Shown one piece after another: positions 1-13,774 of a stretch of 64,000 nt of DNA. The first letter of the stretch is position 1. Each line of letters starts with the position of its first letter. The stretch spans positions 992,001 to 1,056,000 of the forward strand of contig CM063299.1 of assembly GCA_032173965.1 (NCBI GenBank), in the 5' to 3' direction. The notes beneath the pieces are model-generated. The model was not told where the DNA came from and made no database searches. It was given only the letters and a program-made list of their open reading frames with translations. The DNA is from Sitta carolinensis (taxonomy: Eukaryota; Chordata; Aves; Passeriformes; Sittidae). A program made the position numbers and the translations under genes.

Positions 1-321
1 GGAGAACACAGCAGCACCCAGCAAAGAGCCCACAGACTCAGGGTGCTCATGCCAGTGGGGCTCTGCTGTGAAGCCCCTGGGTTGCACTGTCCCCCCCCAG
101 CCCCTGGATTGACCAGACTGGGGGCAGCTGATGGGGCTGACAGCAGCTGGGGCGGATGAACGTTGAAATAATCAAAAGGGTTTTTGATTATTGGTCAAAG
201 CAGCTGCTTTCATACCTGATCAGAGATGATTTTTTGGCACTGGGCTGGAGCAGTGGCTGTGCAGGCACCTCTGGGGGGCTGCCTTATTTCCCAGGCCCTT
301 GAGGATAACTCACCCATCCTA

Positions 322-340
322 GGATGGATGGATGGATGGA
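322..340. repeat. (GGAT)n microsatellite
   Basis: About five perfect copies of GGAT/GATG. It is short and intronic, with no evident function. Confidence 0.8.
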
Positions 341-3240
341 AGGTGGTGTCAGGCGGGTGTCAGCCTCCCCAGGCTGAAACCACAGTGACATCATGAAGCA
401 GATCAAAACATTAAGTCTTTAAAAGCTGTGTTCTATGTGTCATATCACAAGGGCTTTCTCTCCCTGCTGATAACGATCAGCCGCACCTTATCTGCGCTTC
501 CTCCCTACATTTCCTACAAGCTGATAAACTTTGAGCTGGATGAGAACCAAGTGTGCCAGGGGCTGGGCTGGAATAGCCTGCCCGGGGGCTGATAACGGGA
601 CCCACTGCTCCAGGGGATCCTCAGCACCTCTGCCCCAGGTCCTCTGTCCAGGGCTGGTGGGCTGCAGGGACCCTGCCAGCCCTGGCTGGAGCCACCGTGG
701 CCAACAGGAGCAGATAAATACCAGAGAGTGTCGGTGTTTCAGGAGTGGGATTCCTCTCTTCACTTGGCATTTTAATATCTTCCAACACTAGGTTGGAATA
801 AGCCCTCTTTTAGTGTGTGGTGATTTATTTTGTTAAAAACCCAAAGCATTATTCATAATTATGCAGTTTTATGAGAGTATCCATAGCGGTGTTCTTCCTG
901 TGGTTGGCTGTGGGAGATGGAATAATATTTAAACAAGAGCCCTGGGGAAAGGACACGCTCACATTCGGCACGGGGCTCAGCCTATTGAACTGGTGTATAA
1001 TTACCTCTATTCAGCACCACTGCTCCAGTTATCAGCCGGCGTCAGGGGCAAGGCCAGCGCTTCAAAATGACACAGATTGTTAGAGAACATCAAACTTTTT
1101 TAATACAGTTAATGATCCTCAGCTATAAATAGCCCGTCCCGGTGACAGGCACTGAGGGTTTGTGCTGAGCTGCACGGTGCTGTGGTTTGTTGGGTTTTCT
1201 TTTCTCCTTGCAGAGTTACTGTAGCTCCTTCCACCCTTTAAGAGCTTTACAAACAGGGTAAATAAACCCTTTCTGGGTCTGGAGGTGAGGGTCCTGCCAA
1301 GCAGGAATTTGCCTGAGGTTGTGTATGACTTTGTCCTCTGGTCCTTTTGACTCTTGCCCCCACCATGGACCAGGATGGGGATGGCTCCTCTGGGCTCCTC
1401 ACCTTTCCCATGCCACTGAATCACCTGGGAATGGCCAGGCCTTAGTCTTTGGCAAGACAGGCAGGTTGCATGGTGTGCCCCAAAATTTCCTTTGTCCTCT
1501 CTCGAGTTAAATAGGACTGTAGGTTTGTGGAGGAGGGTTTAGAGATGGGGCCCTCTGACTTTGGGGGCAGCTGCAGCCCAAGAGCTTGGACCAGAAGGAC
1601 ATGGTCCAGAGGAGCCCTTGTCCTGGCAGTGCCCTGCTCTGACCCAGTAAATCCCTGAGCAGGTGTAAATCTGCTGAGGGGAGTTGTCTGCAGGAAGCCA
1701 GGCTGGGGCATTTCTCTGTGCTCGGGCTGCATCACGAGCAGTTCCTACTCCCTGGGAGTGCACAGATCCCTGTAGGTTGCTTTACCCTTTACAAAATGGG
1801 ATTTGAAACAGGCAGGCAGTCTGAGAGTGGCACTTAAAAGCTCGGAGTGTCACAGACACGATGAGCCAGTGGCTGGAGGCAGCGTGTGAGGCTGGGATGG
1901 GGGATCAGGCTGAGCTCTAGAGGCTTTCCAGTCAGCAGCACTGCTGACTATCCCAGCAAAATATTTCCCAAACCCCCCGAAACCCTGACCTGACTCCTGA
2001 GCTCCAGTGGAGAGCCACGGTGAGACTCTGCCCCAGCTTTGTTCTGCAGAGCCTGCAGGGACCACGGGAAAAGGTCATCACACAAACACTGCTCCTGCAC
2101 GGAGAGCTCTTTGTCTGCTGTGGAAGCAGGGAGCAGAGGGGATTCTGCAGGAATGCCCCCCTCACTCTGCCCCTCGTGTTCCCAGGCTCAGGTCAGCAGC
2201 CAGCCCCTGCTGGACCCCGGGCTGTGGCTGCTTCTGGGTGCCCTGGGTCTGCTGCTGGAGCCCGGGCACTGAGGACACCCCGGGGTTGCTCAGGGGGTGT
2301 GATTCTGATTCCTTCCCTGTTTCCTCTGCCTGTGACTGCTGCTGCTGGTGCTTTTGTTTCTGAGGATAAAGATTTCAGCGTTTTCCCCGATGGTTTGAAC
2401 AAAGGTTGAGCGCGGGGGGGAAATCCATAAAACAATGTCACCAAAACACGGGGAGGAGAGGGAAGCTTAATAAAGCTTTGCCGGGCCTGTGCACCTGGGA
2501 ATCGGGCTGGGATGGATTGGAACAGGAAGGAGGCACTGGAGAAGGTCACCTCTGAAGGTGGCAGATGACAGAGCAGTGTGGCTGTGCTTCTGGGGGAGCT
2601 TTGGCAGGAGCCCGTCCATCCCTGGGTGTTCATTCTTGCCATCCTCCAGCACCCTGGGGCTGGGCAGAGCTGGGGAAGGTGCTTCTGCTTGGGTGGGTGG
2701 GACTGGGATAGAGGAAGGGGAGAACATTTCAAGGGAGCCATTCACAGCAGGGACTGACTGGGCTGAAGATGTCACAAGAAGTCAGAGAATGATGGTGAAA
2801 CACTCAGTGATAACAAATCATGGATTTTGGATGGCTCGGCAGAGGAAGTCCCTCTCCTTGCCTCATCTGTCTGTGCATGGTCTTGAAAAGTGGCTGCAGG
2901 GGAAGGGAAGCCCTGCTGTACCCGAGGAGCATCGGGAAGCCTGTTTGCCTGTTTTAGATGTGATACTTTAAAACTTAGATGTCATTATTAGCAAAGGGCT
3001 TTGGGTTTTGTGCTTGTCTTACAGCCTTGTTTTCCTTCTCCTTTCCCAGCAGATCCCATCTACAGAGCTGCTCTGCTCTGTGTGGTCCCTATTAAAAGTT
3101 TCCTTTCCCAGGGTGATTCTGCTCCTTTGTTGCATCTGGTTCTTGAACACTTTATACTATCAAACAGCAAAACTGCTTTTATTGATGCAGCAAAGAACAA
3201 TGGGATTTCTCCAACAGTGCTCCCAAAATACACTTGTGGC

Positions 3241-3255
3241 TTTTTTTTTTTTTTT
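3241..3255. repeat. T15 homopolymer
   Basis: An uninterrupted run of 15 T in the upstream intron. A poly(A) tail relic on the minus strand is possible, but no retrotransposon body is recognisable beside it. Confidence 0.7.
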
Positions 3256-3530
3256 ATTGCTGCCTTCCAACAGTGGAAAAAATGATTAAGAGCTGCTAGG
3301 TTTACTCTGGTCACTTCAATGGGAGATTGGTAATATCAACAAACAGCCCCATAAATGGATTATCTCCTGTGCTCTCAGGGCTGAGGCGCTGTGCTGCTGC
3401 CCTGCCCGTGCTCCCTCGGCCAGACAGGCAGCTGGCAGGGCAGAGCATCCTCCGTTTGCTGGAGGGTTGTGCAGAGCTGTGGGTGCTGGGCTGTGTGGGG
3501 TCACTGCAGGGTGCTGGGGCTGGACCCTGG

Positions 3531-3772
3531 CTGCTCACCAGGGGCCGTGCCCACCTGGCTGCTCACGAGGGGCCGTGCCCACCTGGCTGCTCACCGAGGG
3601 GCCGTGCCCACCTGGCTGCTCACCGAGGGGCCGTGCCCACCTGGCTGCTGCTCACCGGACGAGGGGCCGTGCCCACCTGGGCTGCTCACCGATGGGGCCG
3701 TGCCCACCTGGCTGCTCACAGAGGGGCCGTGCCCACCTGGCTGCTCCAGAGGCGTGCCACCTACTGCTCAGC
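3531..3772. repeat. 28-36 bp GC-rich minisatellite, about 7-8 copies
   Basis: Tandem units share the core GGGGCCGTGCCCACCTGG followed by CTGCTCAC. Copies differ by small indels: CCA, CGA, CCGA or CAGA before the core, and one unit has an insertion near 3650-3664. The last unit (about 3741-3772) is degenerate. Because the unit length is not a fixed multiple of three, all three + frames stay open with repetitive peptides; these are artefacts of the repeat. Confidence 0.9.
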
Positions 3773-4127
3773 ACCTCCCGAGGGCAGCAGGAGGGAGAGC
3801 ACAGACAGGGACTAATTCCCAGGATGTCTCAGTGCTGGAGTCAGGTTTTCCATGGGATCAGGTGTTGGGATAAGTGTCTGCTGTATTATAAAACATCTAT
3901 GCTGTATTAAAAATTTGATATATGCATTTTAGTGGCTGCTGTCAGCCTTTGTCCCTGGACGTTCCTAAAATCTGATCACTGCTGACTACCTGCAGCTATT
4001 ACTGTGGAAGCAAATCTGTTTGCCCTGTTTCAGGGGAGGAGTGTGGAGCTTGGGATGGATGCTGGGGCCAGGAGCATCTCTGGTGTTAACGAGGAGACAC
4101 TGAGAGCCCCGAGGCAGTGCGAGGGGG

Positions 4128-4232
4128 TCTGAGCACCCTGCTCTAGTGAAGGTGCTCCTGCCCCTGGCAGGAGGCTGGAATGGGATGAGCTTCACGGTCC
4201 CTCCCAACCCAACCCGTTCTCTGATTCTGTGT
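4128..4232 (+). mobile_element. CR1 LINE 3'-end fragment, plus orientation
   Basis: The stretch has the usual order of an avian CR1 3' end: a GCTCTAG-like segment, a CTGGCAGGAGGCTGGAA segment, a GTCCCTCCCAACCC segment and then a terminal CTGATTCTGTG. It is 5' truncated, as most CR1 copies are. The family call rests on recognising these motifs without an alignment. Confidence 0.65.
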
Positions 4233-7200
4233 TACCTCACTTCACCTGTGGCCCTGGACAAAAATCAGACATCAAGCTTACACGAAAAAGGGTATTTCCC
4301 CCCACCTCATGTACTTCTCTCAGAGCTTTCCTGGGAACCCGAGCAGTTTGAACTTTTTCCTTGTTCTCAGCCCCTGCACACGGGGGAAAGCTGGGTCAGC
4401 ATTTGCAGGGATGTTTGAAGCTGTATCTCACACCCTCGGTGGTGGTGGGAGCTGGTTTCCAGGAATAGCTGAGCAAATACTTTGCTCTTTACATGTGTAT
4501 CCAGAGGAACAACTGGTGCATGCATTCAAAGCATCTGTCCTGCCAGGCTCTCTCCCTCACAGCAGTCTGCATTGTTTGCTTAGGCAAATACTGATACGGT
4601 GCGTGAGCAGCAGGGCTGGAGTCCTGGCCAAGGATATTAATAATGTCCAGGAATGTTGTGTGCTGCCTGGAGTTTTAGCCCAGAGGGGTCATACTGAACA
4701 GCTCAAAGGGATTAGCTTAACCTGAGGCTAAGCTGCTCATTTTTGCTGGTATTTCCCTTGACCCTAGTCAATTATTTCAATTCCTTGAATAGTTTTTTTG
4801 TTGTTTGGTGCCTGGTTTGTTGTTCCTTTGCATTGTGATATATGGAGTCAGCAGGGCAATGGAGAGGCCGTGCTGTGCTTCCCAGCCAGGGCTGGCAGTG
4901 CCTTGGGATGCAGCCAGGGAGGGCAAGAGCCCTGCAGGCTGCAGAGCTGCAGGAAAGCGTGTCGGCAGGCTGTGGGTGCAGCAGCAGCCTTTCACCCGGG
5001 TGAGGGGTGCAAATCCAGCAGCTACAGCACAGTGGGGAGAAGCATGGCTGAAGATGGGGGCTTTCTGCACTCTGGGGGGTACCCCTGTGGAATGTGCCCT
5101 CATGGCCTCCTTCACCTGAGATTTGTGTCGGTGGCTCCCGCTGTGCTTCGATGCCAGGGCTGCACCAGTCTGGAGCTCCTCTGGGGAGGGGGAGTCTCTG
5201 CAGGATGGAGCCCCCCATGGCTGCTCTGCCTGGGGGCTGCAGTGACAGCTGCCAGCAGCGTCACCAGTGCCCCTCTTGGAGCCCGTGCTGGCCTTTCACC
5301 TGCCCATTTATCTTGGCTGGTGCTCGTGTGTTAACGAGGGAAGGACACCTGCGGGAAGGACACCTGCGTGCTCCCGGCAAAGTGCCCTTCACTGCCTCCC
5401 AGCCTCTGCGGTTTGCAGGAGGGCTCTGTAACCTCTGCTGGCAGCAGGCAGCCTGGGGCCCAGTGTGTTTGGGGGGGCTCTGTGCCCCCCAGCCCTGAGC
5501 TGTCTCTGCTGCTGCTGCTGCTGCAGGATCCAGGTAGGCAGGAGTCACCTTGAGCGTGGCCGTTCAGCTGCTGGAAACATTTCCCCCTGCACAGGCACTT
5601 CTGGAGAGGCATCATTTCTCTGGGGGCACCTCTGGCAGCTGCTGCACCCCTGAGTCCACGGTGGGGGGTTTAAATTTCAGCAGCACAAACAAGTTCTGGG
5701 CTTGGCAGGTGCTTGGAGAGGAGCAGCAGCAGGGGCAGGTTTTGGCCTCGTTCCTCCACCACGGAGCTGCCTCGTGCTTGCCCTGCACTTGCTGAAATCA
5801 AGCAGAAATCCCTGTCTGTAAAATCCCTTTTTAGCCTGGGGGGAGTGGTGGGCTCCAGGCTCAGGAGGCACGGGCTCAGCAGGGCAGGGGTGGCCCTGTC
5901 ACCAGCCAGGGGACTCTGATTCCTGGGGCCTGTTGGTGGCAGGTTTTTTGTGGCAGAGCCTGAAAGTGGCCCAGGACTGAGATGTGGCACAAATGGGCCT
6001 GGGTGGGGGCAAGCTGGGGATCTGCCCCTGCCAGCCTCCCCATAGGAGGCACCCACCAATGCCCACTGCAGGTGGGCACACACTGTCCCCCCTGTTTGTC
6101 ACAGAAAAGACAGCTTTGGGCTCCTGGTTGCAGAAGAGACAGTTCTGAGAAAGAGTACTTGCACTTTTTTAATAACCTATTTCTATAATTGAAGGATTTC
6201 AGATTTCTTTTGTAAGAGCAAGCGCCTGCTTAAACATGGAGACAAATACAACCAATAATATGTACTTGAAATTTAATGCAGGCTAATTCATTTTGGCACA
6301 GTCCCAGATATGCTGATTAAATGGCCTGTGAAGTGCTACAATATCTTGATAATGTACATTCCACATTTGATTATATAATCAATTATGTTGCACCTAATAA
6401 CATTTAAAATTAGTGGAAAAGCTGTGAGCAGATTGTATCAGGTGCAAAGTGGGTCTTGGGCAGCTTTAAAAAAACTTCTGCCAGCATATACTGTGAAGGA
6501 GCAGACGTAGATGAATCTTCAAATACTGTTCTTCAGGAAACTAGAGATTTGATAAAATTTCTGTTAATTTAGTGACTTGATTTAGAATAAAATAAGTTGG
6601 CTGCTGCTGCCCTGGTTTTCTGCTGGGAAAGGGAGTAATATTTTCTATCAAGAGATGACCTTGCAGCACATGTTTAGAACAGCCCCGGTGATGCTGGCAA
6701 TAATCCTGTGATGGCTTTAGCCCCGGGCCAGACTCAGGGCTCAGCTCTGCCTCTGGGGCTTTTCCTGCACCCACCAGGGAACCAGAGCTCCCCTTCACTG
6801 GCTCTTCCCTGCCTGGGGAACCCGAGTGCTCGTGGCTGGGACAGCCAGCTAGTTCCTCCACCCTCTGGGACATTTCAGTCTGCGTGCTGCTGTGGGCACT
6901 CCCTGCTCCTGAGTGACTCCCCTCCTGCCTGGTGCTGTGATGGGGAGCCCCGAGCTGGCACCGGGAGCAGCCAGGATCATGTGGCAAACGATTGTCATTC
7001 CTTTCTGGCAAAGGGAGTGCTCTTTGGGTGACTGGCAATGGCAGGTTAGGGGGAGTTTGGCCGGGGTTTTATGGCCCTCCAGTAGAAGAGGGTTGATGGG
7101 AAACAAATGCGTTATGGCCCCAGACAAGCTGTTGCTCCATTTTTTTGTTCTGTTTAAAGCGGCACTATCAACCAGTTGGAATATAGGCTTGGAGTATCGC

Positions 7201-10041
7201 AGGGAGTAATCTAATTAGTATGAAGTCAATTCACTAGTTCCTTTTGTATCTCGTGATTAAATAAGTGGGAAAATGGCTTGAAAATTAGGTGCTAGAACAA
7301 CCCAATTACATTTCTGTAGCTTTTTGTATTCAATTTCATAAACAATTTTGCTCTTCGCTGGTTAATCAGTGAATGCCTTTTTCCAGTTTGAAAAGCACTT
7401 TTGAAATTATAATGCAATTAAATTGTGTGTGGATGTTCTGGCATAGCGAGTGTGAGGGCTGGGGGCCTGGCAGCCAGCCACGCTCTACCTTGACAGTAAT
7501 GAGTTCCTGAGCTGGCAGCTTGCTGGTGCCATTCATAATGTTGTCCACGCTGGGATGCTGTGGGAGGCAGTGGGATCTGCTGCTCCCTGGCACGGGCAGT
7601 GGCTCAGCGAGCACCTGGGATGTGCCAGCACCCAGTGGAGTTTATCACAGGGTTGTAAAGCAGCTGCCTGTCTGCTTTGGGCTTTTCCTTTTGTCCCCCT
7701 CTTTGTTTTTTCTCTTCCTTATACACAGGAACGAGGGATGAAGTGTTGTTTTCCTGGGGGGCACGACAGGGACAGGCAGGAGAACATCTCCGAGTCCTGT
7801 TAGCCGAGAATCTCCGGATGGTTTGGGATGGCAGGGACCTTGAAGCTCGTGCAGTGGGAGTTTTTCAGAGCGTGCTTTTTGTGCAGTATTTGTCCTGTGT
7901 CCAGCCTGCTTGTGGGGAGTGGGAGCTAAATTCAGCCTTCTGGGGAGGGTGGCCAAGCCTGTGTGATCCCAGGATTTATGGCCAAGCAGCACAAGGGGAG
8001 AGGCAGAAAGCTGTGCTAAGAGAAAAAGAAATAGTGATGGAAATAATGACTTGCTTGGCAGGTTTTAACAAGTTCAGTAATGGTATTAGGTGCCCTTGGC
8101 TCAAGATAGTAACCTCCTCTTAAATGATCATTACCTGGCTAATAAAGAGCTCGGAGCAGGTCATTACAGCTTAATTTAGACGTAGCATCCTGTTTGGTTT
8201 GCACAGCGTGGCCATCTCTCAAGCTGTTGAATCTATTGCCTGGACTGGGATATGGGCTTGCTTGGGTTTTCACATGGGGACTCTCCCCCAGCCTTCCCAG
8301 GACACAGGTGTGTCCCACCTCACCTGGGGAAGAGGAGCTGCTGGTCTCAGCACTGAGTGACCACGGCTAGGCAGGAGGATGGGCAGGAGTGGGGGTCCAG
8401 CCTCGTGCCCCCCACACTGTCCCAGCCTCTGCCCCCTCCTGAGGAGCCCTTGTGCTTCTCTCACCCCATTAGCAGCAAAGTTTCATGTGCAAATAATTAC
8501 AATAGCCAACCCCCACACGTTATTAATATTTTGAAGACATCTCTTTGATAAGCCCATCTTTTCAGCCAATTTCCTATGTCTTCGGAAAGCAAAGCATCTT
8601 TCCTTCCAGTTTCGTAAATCTGTTGTTAAAGGGAAGAAAAGGAAATGGAAAAAAGGATTTCCCCCTCCCTCCAAACCCTGACACCAGGCTGGGTTCTGCA
8701 CCGCCTTTGTCAGCTCTGGATGGAATTATGCATCATGAATAAAAACTGCTGTCAACATGCATTGGGTTCGAAACATTAGAGCATATGGTATGTGATTATC
8801 TGTATTGTCAAATGCAATAAAGTGAATTTGGATATAATAAAAAATGTAATATTTTAGAAATTTGGTAATAAACCGTGGAAGAATTGACAGGCAGAGAGTA
8901 TCTGATGCCTGTGGGCAAACAGATAAAGATGGCAGGACGTGGCACTCAGTGGCTGAGGCAGCATCAGGGGCCTGATTTTCTGATGGGAGCCTGACTGGAC
9001 TGACTGGCACCCAGGGTGGTGGCCTTTGTCCCTGCCTGGCTGCCAAAATCTGTAGGTCTCACTAATGAATAGACAGAAGCATGAGGTTCCTATTCGGGTT
9101 GTAGATGGATTAATTGGATTTTACAAATACTTGGGGTTTTCTTCTCTGAGAGCAAAAAGAAACCTGTTGGAGCCTGCTGTGTTCTCCCACCCAGCAGCAT
9201 TCCCAGCATTTCCAGCATTTCCATACTGTTGACTCCTTATGAAGCTGGGAAGTCTGTAACTGAATACCAGGGAGCAGTGAAAGGCTGTGAGGGTGGGGCT
9301 GCTCCCAAATACTGAGGAAAAAGAAAACGGTGGAGGTGATTTTCTCCTGCAGTATCTCACGTTGCAGCCTGATGCTTTAATTCCCGACCTGCTGACAGAT
9401 CTGTGCCCGTTGAGACTCAGATGCCCCCAACAGAGAAAAGCTGAACTGGGGACAAACTTTGGGGCCTCCTGTGTAGAAAATTCTGCTGGAGAAGTGCACA
9501 TGTATCACACGTACCTGCAATTTTTCTTAGGTCACCGCTAATGCTTCTAAATGATCTGCGAACACATTAATCGTTTCTGTTAATTAACAATATGATAAAA
9601 GTGGCATTTAGTAAGCTCTGCGTAGCGTGCGTCTCAGTCATTATGTACTCAGTGCTTTGGTTTGATTTCAGAACGTTAATAAAATAAAATTTTAATGTTG
9701 TTATGAAAAATTTATTACCAGGAGTTCAGGTGCTGCTGACAGGAGCACGGTCTGGGGTCCCTGGGTGCTGCTGCCACTGCCAGGGCTTTGCCTGGGACCC
9801 CAGCCCAGCCCTGACTGGTGCCCTTTGAACCTGGGAACCTTTGGTCAGAAAGGCTCATTTGAGAGGGGGACAAATAAATCCCTGTGCTCTTCATCCTCCC
9901 CTCAGGAAAATCCCTCGCCAGAGCCAGTTTGGGTGGATTTTGGCCCGTTCAGGACAGCTGCCCCGTGGTGCCTTTCCCTGTTTCTGAGCAATCCTCTCTT
10001 TGGAAAAGCCGTGGGAGGAAGGAGCGAGGAGCTGAGCCTTG

Positions 10042-10360
10042 CAGCTTTCCCAGAAAAGCAGAGGACACTCTTGCTGGACCCTGAGCCTCACAGCTTTCCA
10101 GAAAAAGCAGAGGAGGCTCTTGCTGGACCCTAAGCCTCACAGCTTTCCCAGAAAAAGCAGAGGAGGCTCTTGCTGGACCCTGAGCCTCACAGCTTTCCCA
10201 GAAAAAGCAGGACACTCTTGTGGACCCTGAGCCTCACAGCTTCCAGAAAAAGCAGAGGACCTTGCTGGACCCTGAGCCTCACAGCTTTCCCAGAAAAGCA
10301 GAGGACATCTGCTGGACCCTGAGCCTCACAGCTTTCCAGAAAAAGCAGAGGAGCCTTTGT
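10042..10360. repeat. 45-50 bp minisatellite, about 6.7 copies
   Basis: Each unit begins CAGCTTTCCCAGAAAAAGCA and ends CTGGACCCTGAGCCTCA. Units vary by one to four bases through small deletions, so the period drifts between about 45 and 50. The last unit is truncated near 10360. The reading frames across it are repeat artefacts. Confidence 0.9.
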
Positions 10361-10408
10361 GAGGCGCCTCGGAGTGGGGCTGGGCTCAGTGTTCTGCTGC
10401 TTTAATAG

Positions 10409-10442
10409 CAGATATAATATATATAATAATAATATATAATAG
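10409..10442. repeat. AT-rich simple repeat
   Basis: A run of ATA/TAATA units directly downstream of the minisatellite ending near 10360. Confidence 0.75.
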
Positions 10443-11385
10443 CAGGCTATCCTCCTGCCATGGAGGATATACTGCCACTTTCACTTGCTGCCTGTGTCTG
10501 CCAGGAAAACCTGACTGTGTTCCCTACCCAAGGTGTGTGTTAGCACCCAGTGATGTGCAAGCAGATTGTGTCTTGGAGGGTGTCAGCCCCAGCAGCAGGG
10601 CTGGAGAGCACATGCTACAGTAAGTGAGGATGTTTTCCATCCTAGACCACAGGTTTTACCTCTTTCTTCCCCTTCTGTCCTGGTGCAACCCTGGTCTGGT
10701 TGTCACAGGGATGAGGCAAGGCCCTGTTCACCTGGCAGCAGGTGGTCCCTTCAGGTGTGGTCACCAGTGTCCCCAGCAAACCCCTCCTTGGAGATAAGGA
10801 GGTAGAATCTGAGACGTGTGTCTCAGGTGGTGGCTGTGTTCCCTGAATGTGCAGAACTGCTCCTTTGGAAACAGAACCTCTCCTTCCATGTGTTTGCAGC
10901 ACAGGAAATTGGAATAATAGGAAATAACAGCTTTTGTCAGCTTCTGTCCTAGACAGTTTTTGGCTCTAATAAGCTGAGTTGCAGTATGAAAACTCGGAGG
11001 AAGGGACAAGGAAGTGAGGGGGAAGAAGCGTGGGATGCAGACCGCAGGGAATATTTAAGTGGCTTCTCCAAAGGCACACCATAAGGAGGTGGCAAAGTCA
11101 GGGCTGAGTTTTCAAGTCCTGGCTGTCAGGTTCTGGGGCTGAGTAATGAATGGCTTTTCCCTGACACAGGATGAAACCCCCAGGTCCCCATTCCAGACTC
11201 TGGAGGCAATGACTTGTAGTAACTTCACAGACAGAAGTTAAAAACATCCATAGTTCACTGTCTGGGGAATTGAAATGTCCTGTCCCCTCTGCTCGGTGTG
11301 TTCTGTTCATCCACAAAGACAAGATTTGGTGACAGTGATCACAGAGCTTGGTTTCACTTCCCCCTCTCTGCCCCCACCTGCAAGT

Positions 11386-11408
11386 TTATTATTATTATTA
11401 TTATTATT
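11386..11408. repeat. (TTA)n microsatellite
   Basis: About seven perfect TTA units. Confidence 0.85.
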
Positions 11409-13286
11409 TTTATAAGGCAGCTTGGCAGGCTGGGAGCTTACTAAGGAACTTTTTCCTCTCTGATTACAAGGGATGTGTGAATAAAGTAGAATGGTATTGA
11501 TTCACACCAATCTATGCATCGACTGTGTGGGAGCCACTTCCAATTCCCAGCAGCACCGGAAAGCTTTGCAACAGGGAGAAATATGACCAGGCAAGTTGAG
11601 AAAATAAATTAAACTAGTGTCAACTTTTCTTGTTTCTTCCCTCATTATTAATGGATGGAATGGGGCTCGTTTATCAAGAAGAGGAAAAATTAATTGACAC
11701 GGGCTTTAATGTTATTATGCCTGGCTTGTCTGGTCACATTTCTTCATTTTTAATTTTTTTTTTTACTTTTGAAAGGCATTTTATTACCTTTCACAGGACC
11801 AGCTGCCAAAACTATGGGTATAAACAAGAAAGCAGGTGCATAAATAACAACACAGCAGGACTGGACTTTCTGTGTTTAGTGCTCAGTAACTCAGCTCTGA
11901 GGAGCAGGGTCCAGAGCCCTGACACAAAGGGGGAGCACAGCCTGAGGTGATGTCCCCTCCTCCCTGGAAGTGCTGGGAGCTGCCGTGGGTGTCAGGCTGG
12001 GTGTTCCCATTGTCAGCACAGCCTCTGCTCGGGCAGCTCCCACGCCAGGGCCACAGGGACCCCAGGGACCCATCCCAGCCAGAGGGGTGGGAGTCAGGGG
12101 TAGCATGGTTCTGTGGAGCCATGTGAGTTCTGTGTGAGGGGGGACTGATCCTGCTCTGACAAGTGGCTGGGGGGTAATTCTTGCTGAGCAGCAGCAGCAA
12201 GGTTTAAGCAGAGCTGTGTTGGTGTGATGGTGCTGTGTAAATCTCCTCCTTTGTCCTCTCCCTGCTCCCGTCTCCTGCCCTTGTTCTTTGGGATTGCTGT
12301 GCAGGACAGGAGAGCCTTGGTGTGGTCCCCTAGCTCCCAGAATGTTGTCAGGGGCTCTCTGGTTGCTGTAAGTGCAGGACAAGGCTGTCCCAGCTGCAGG
12401 GACCCTGCAGGCTCACCAGCAGAGTGGACACAGCTCGGGCAGAGGCAGCACAGCAGATGGGACTGAGTGACTTGCTCCACATCATCAGGTGACCTCCAGA
12501 TGGGTTGACACTTCAAACAGGCTCTAGCTGCAGTGTCTTCACCCACCAGAGCACCTTGCAGGTGGCTGCAGAGCCCCTCAGAGCTGTGCCTGCCTGCTGG
12601 GCTGGGTTTGGCTCAGGCACTGGGTGGTGATGGAGGTGCTGGTACCTGTGGCTTTGCTCTGGCTGGGGATCCTGCTCTGCCCATCAGAGCCCGCCGGGGT
12701 AACCCCAGCATTAGCCTGGGTTTAACCTCTGTGGTGTGGGATGCAGTCACCTTGTTTTGCTTGTTGGAAGGCGAGCAGAGCTCTGACAGTGAGACCTTTA
12801 CCCGGGTAAGCTGCTCCCGTGTAATTGTGCCAGGCAGTGACGTCCAGTGCAGCCACAGCTGGGACACGGATCACTGTGCAGCCAGGCCTGGGGCTGGGAA
12901 TGGAGCTGCCAGCCAGGGAAAGGAGATGCATTCCATCGCCCTGGTGTCGTCAGCTCAGCTATATTTTACCAAGTTTGACGTAAAAACTCTCAAGTGATGA
13001 CAAAAGTGTGAAATGTAGTTGGTTAGAGTGGGGAAAAAAACAAAATGCAGAACACGGGAGCCCTGACATTTGGTATCTTCAGTCTGGCTTCTTAATAGTA
13101 TTTATGGTTTCTGACTATTCTTTTACAGTATTTTACTCTTTTTATGGTTTCCCTTTCTCTGAACAATGCTGTCTTGTTTTGGGAATACTGTGGCAGAACG
13201 TGCTGAGCTGACTCTGTGGAGCCACCTTCCCACAGGCCTGGGCAGCTTTGGTGGCTGAACAAGGCTTGGGGTCACAGGAGGTTTTT

Positions 13287-13450
13287 CACAGAATCCCGGA
13301 ATCACTGGGGTTGGAGAAGACCTCCAAGATCTCTGAGTCCAACCTTGTCCCCAGCCCAGAGCCTTCCTTGGACACCTCCAGGGATGGGCACTCCAAACCT
13401 CCCTGGGCAGCCTCCCTTTCCATGAAGAAATTCTTCCTGAATTCTTCTTC
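13287..13450 (-). mobile_element. CR1 LINE 3'-end fragment, minus orientation
   Basis: On the + strand it begins CACAGAATCCCGGAATCACT and GGGGTTGGAGAAGACCTCCA. It continues through the CCAACC segment, the ACCTCCAGGGATGGGCA segment and GAAGAAATTCTTCCTGA. This is the standard reverse-complement order of a CR1 3' end. The boundary at the far side is approximate. Confidence 0.8.
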
Positions 13451-13774
13451 TTTCTGGGGTCAGGCTGTGTTGGAGGATGTGTCCTGCACACTGTATGTCA
13501 GGTGTCTGGACTGGCATCACTTTGGAGCCTGTTGGTGCCCATTAAGCAGCAGCTGAATGGAGTGGGCTGACTCCTTTTTCAGCAGATGAATGGAGTGCAA
13601 TAACTCCTCATTCCCAGCAGATACCAGAGGAGGGTTTTTCACCTGAAGGTCGTGGATACATGTCTGAGCTTCCTTTAGTGCTGGTGCTTGGCTCAGAGCC
13701 TCTCATTTGGGGCATCTGTTTGCCTCTTACTTTATTTTTCTCCCTGTTCTTTGTCTTTTCATTTACAGAAAAGA

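Noticed and set aside
2193..2741. 182-codon minus-strand open frame
   Set aside because: Overlaps three plus-strand frames of similar length, no family resemblance, typical GC-rich intron shadow.
7815..7860. CR1 fragment (GGATGGTTTGGGATGGCAGG)
   Set aside because: Too short and without the flanking CR1 segments to be told from chance.
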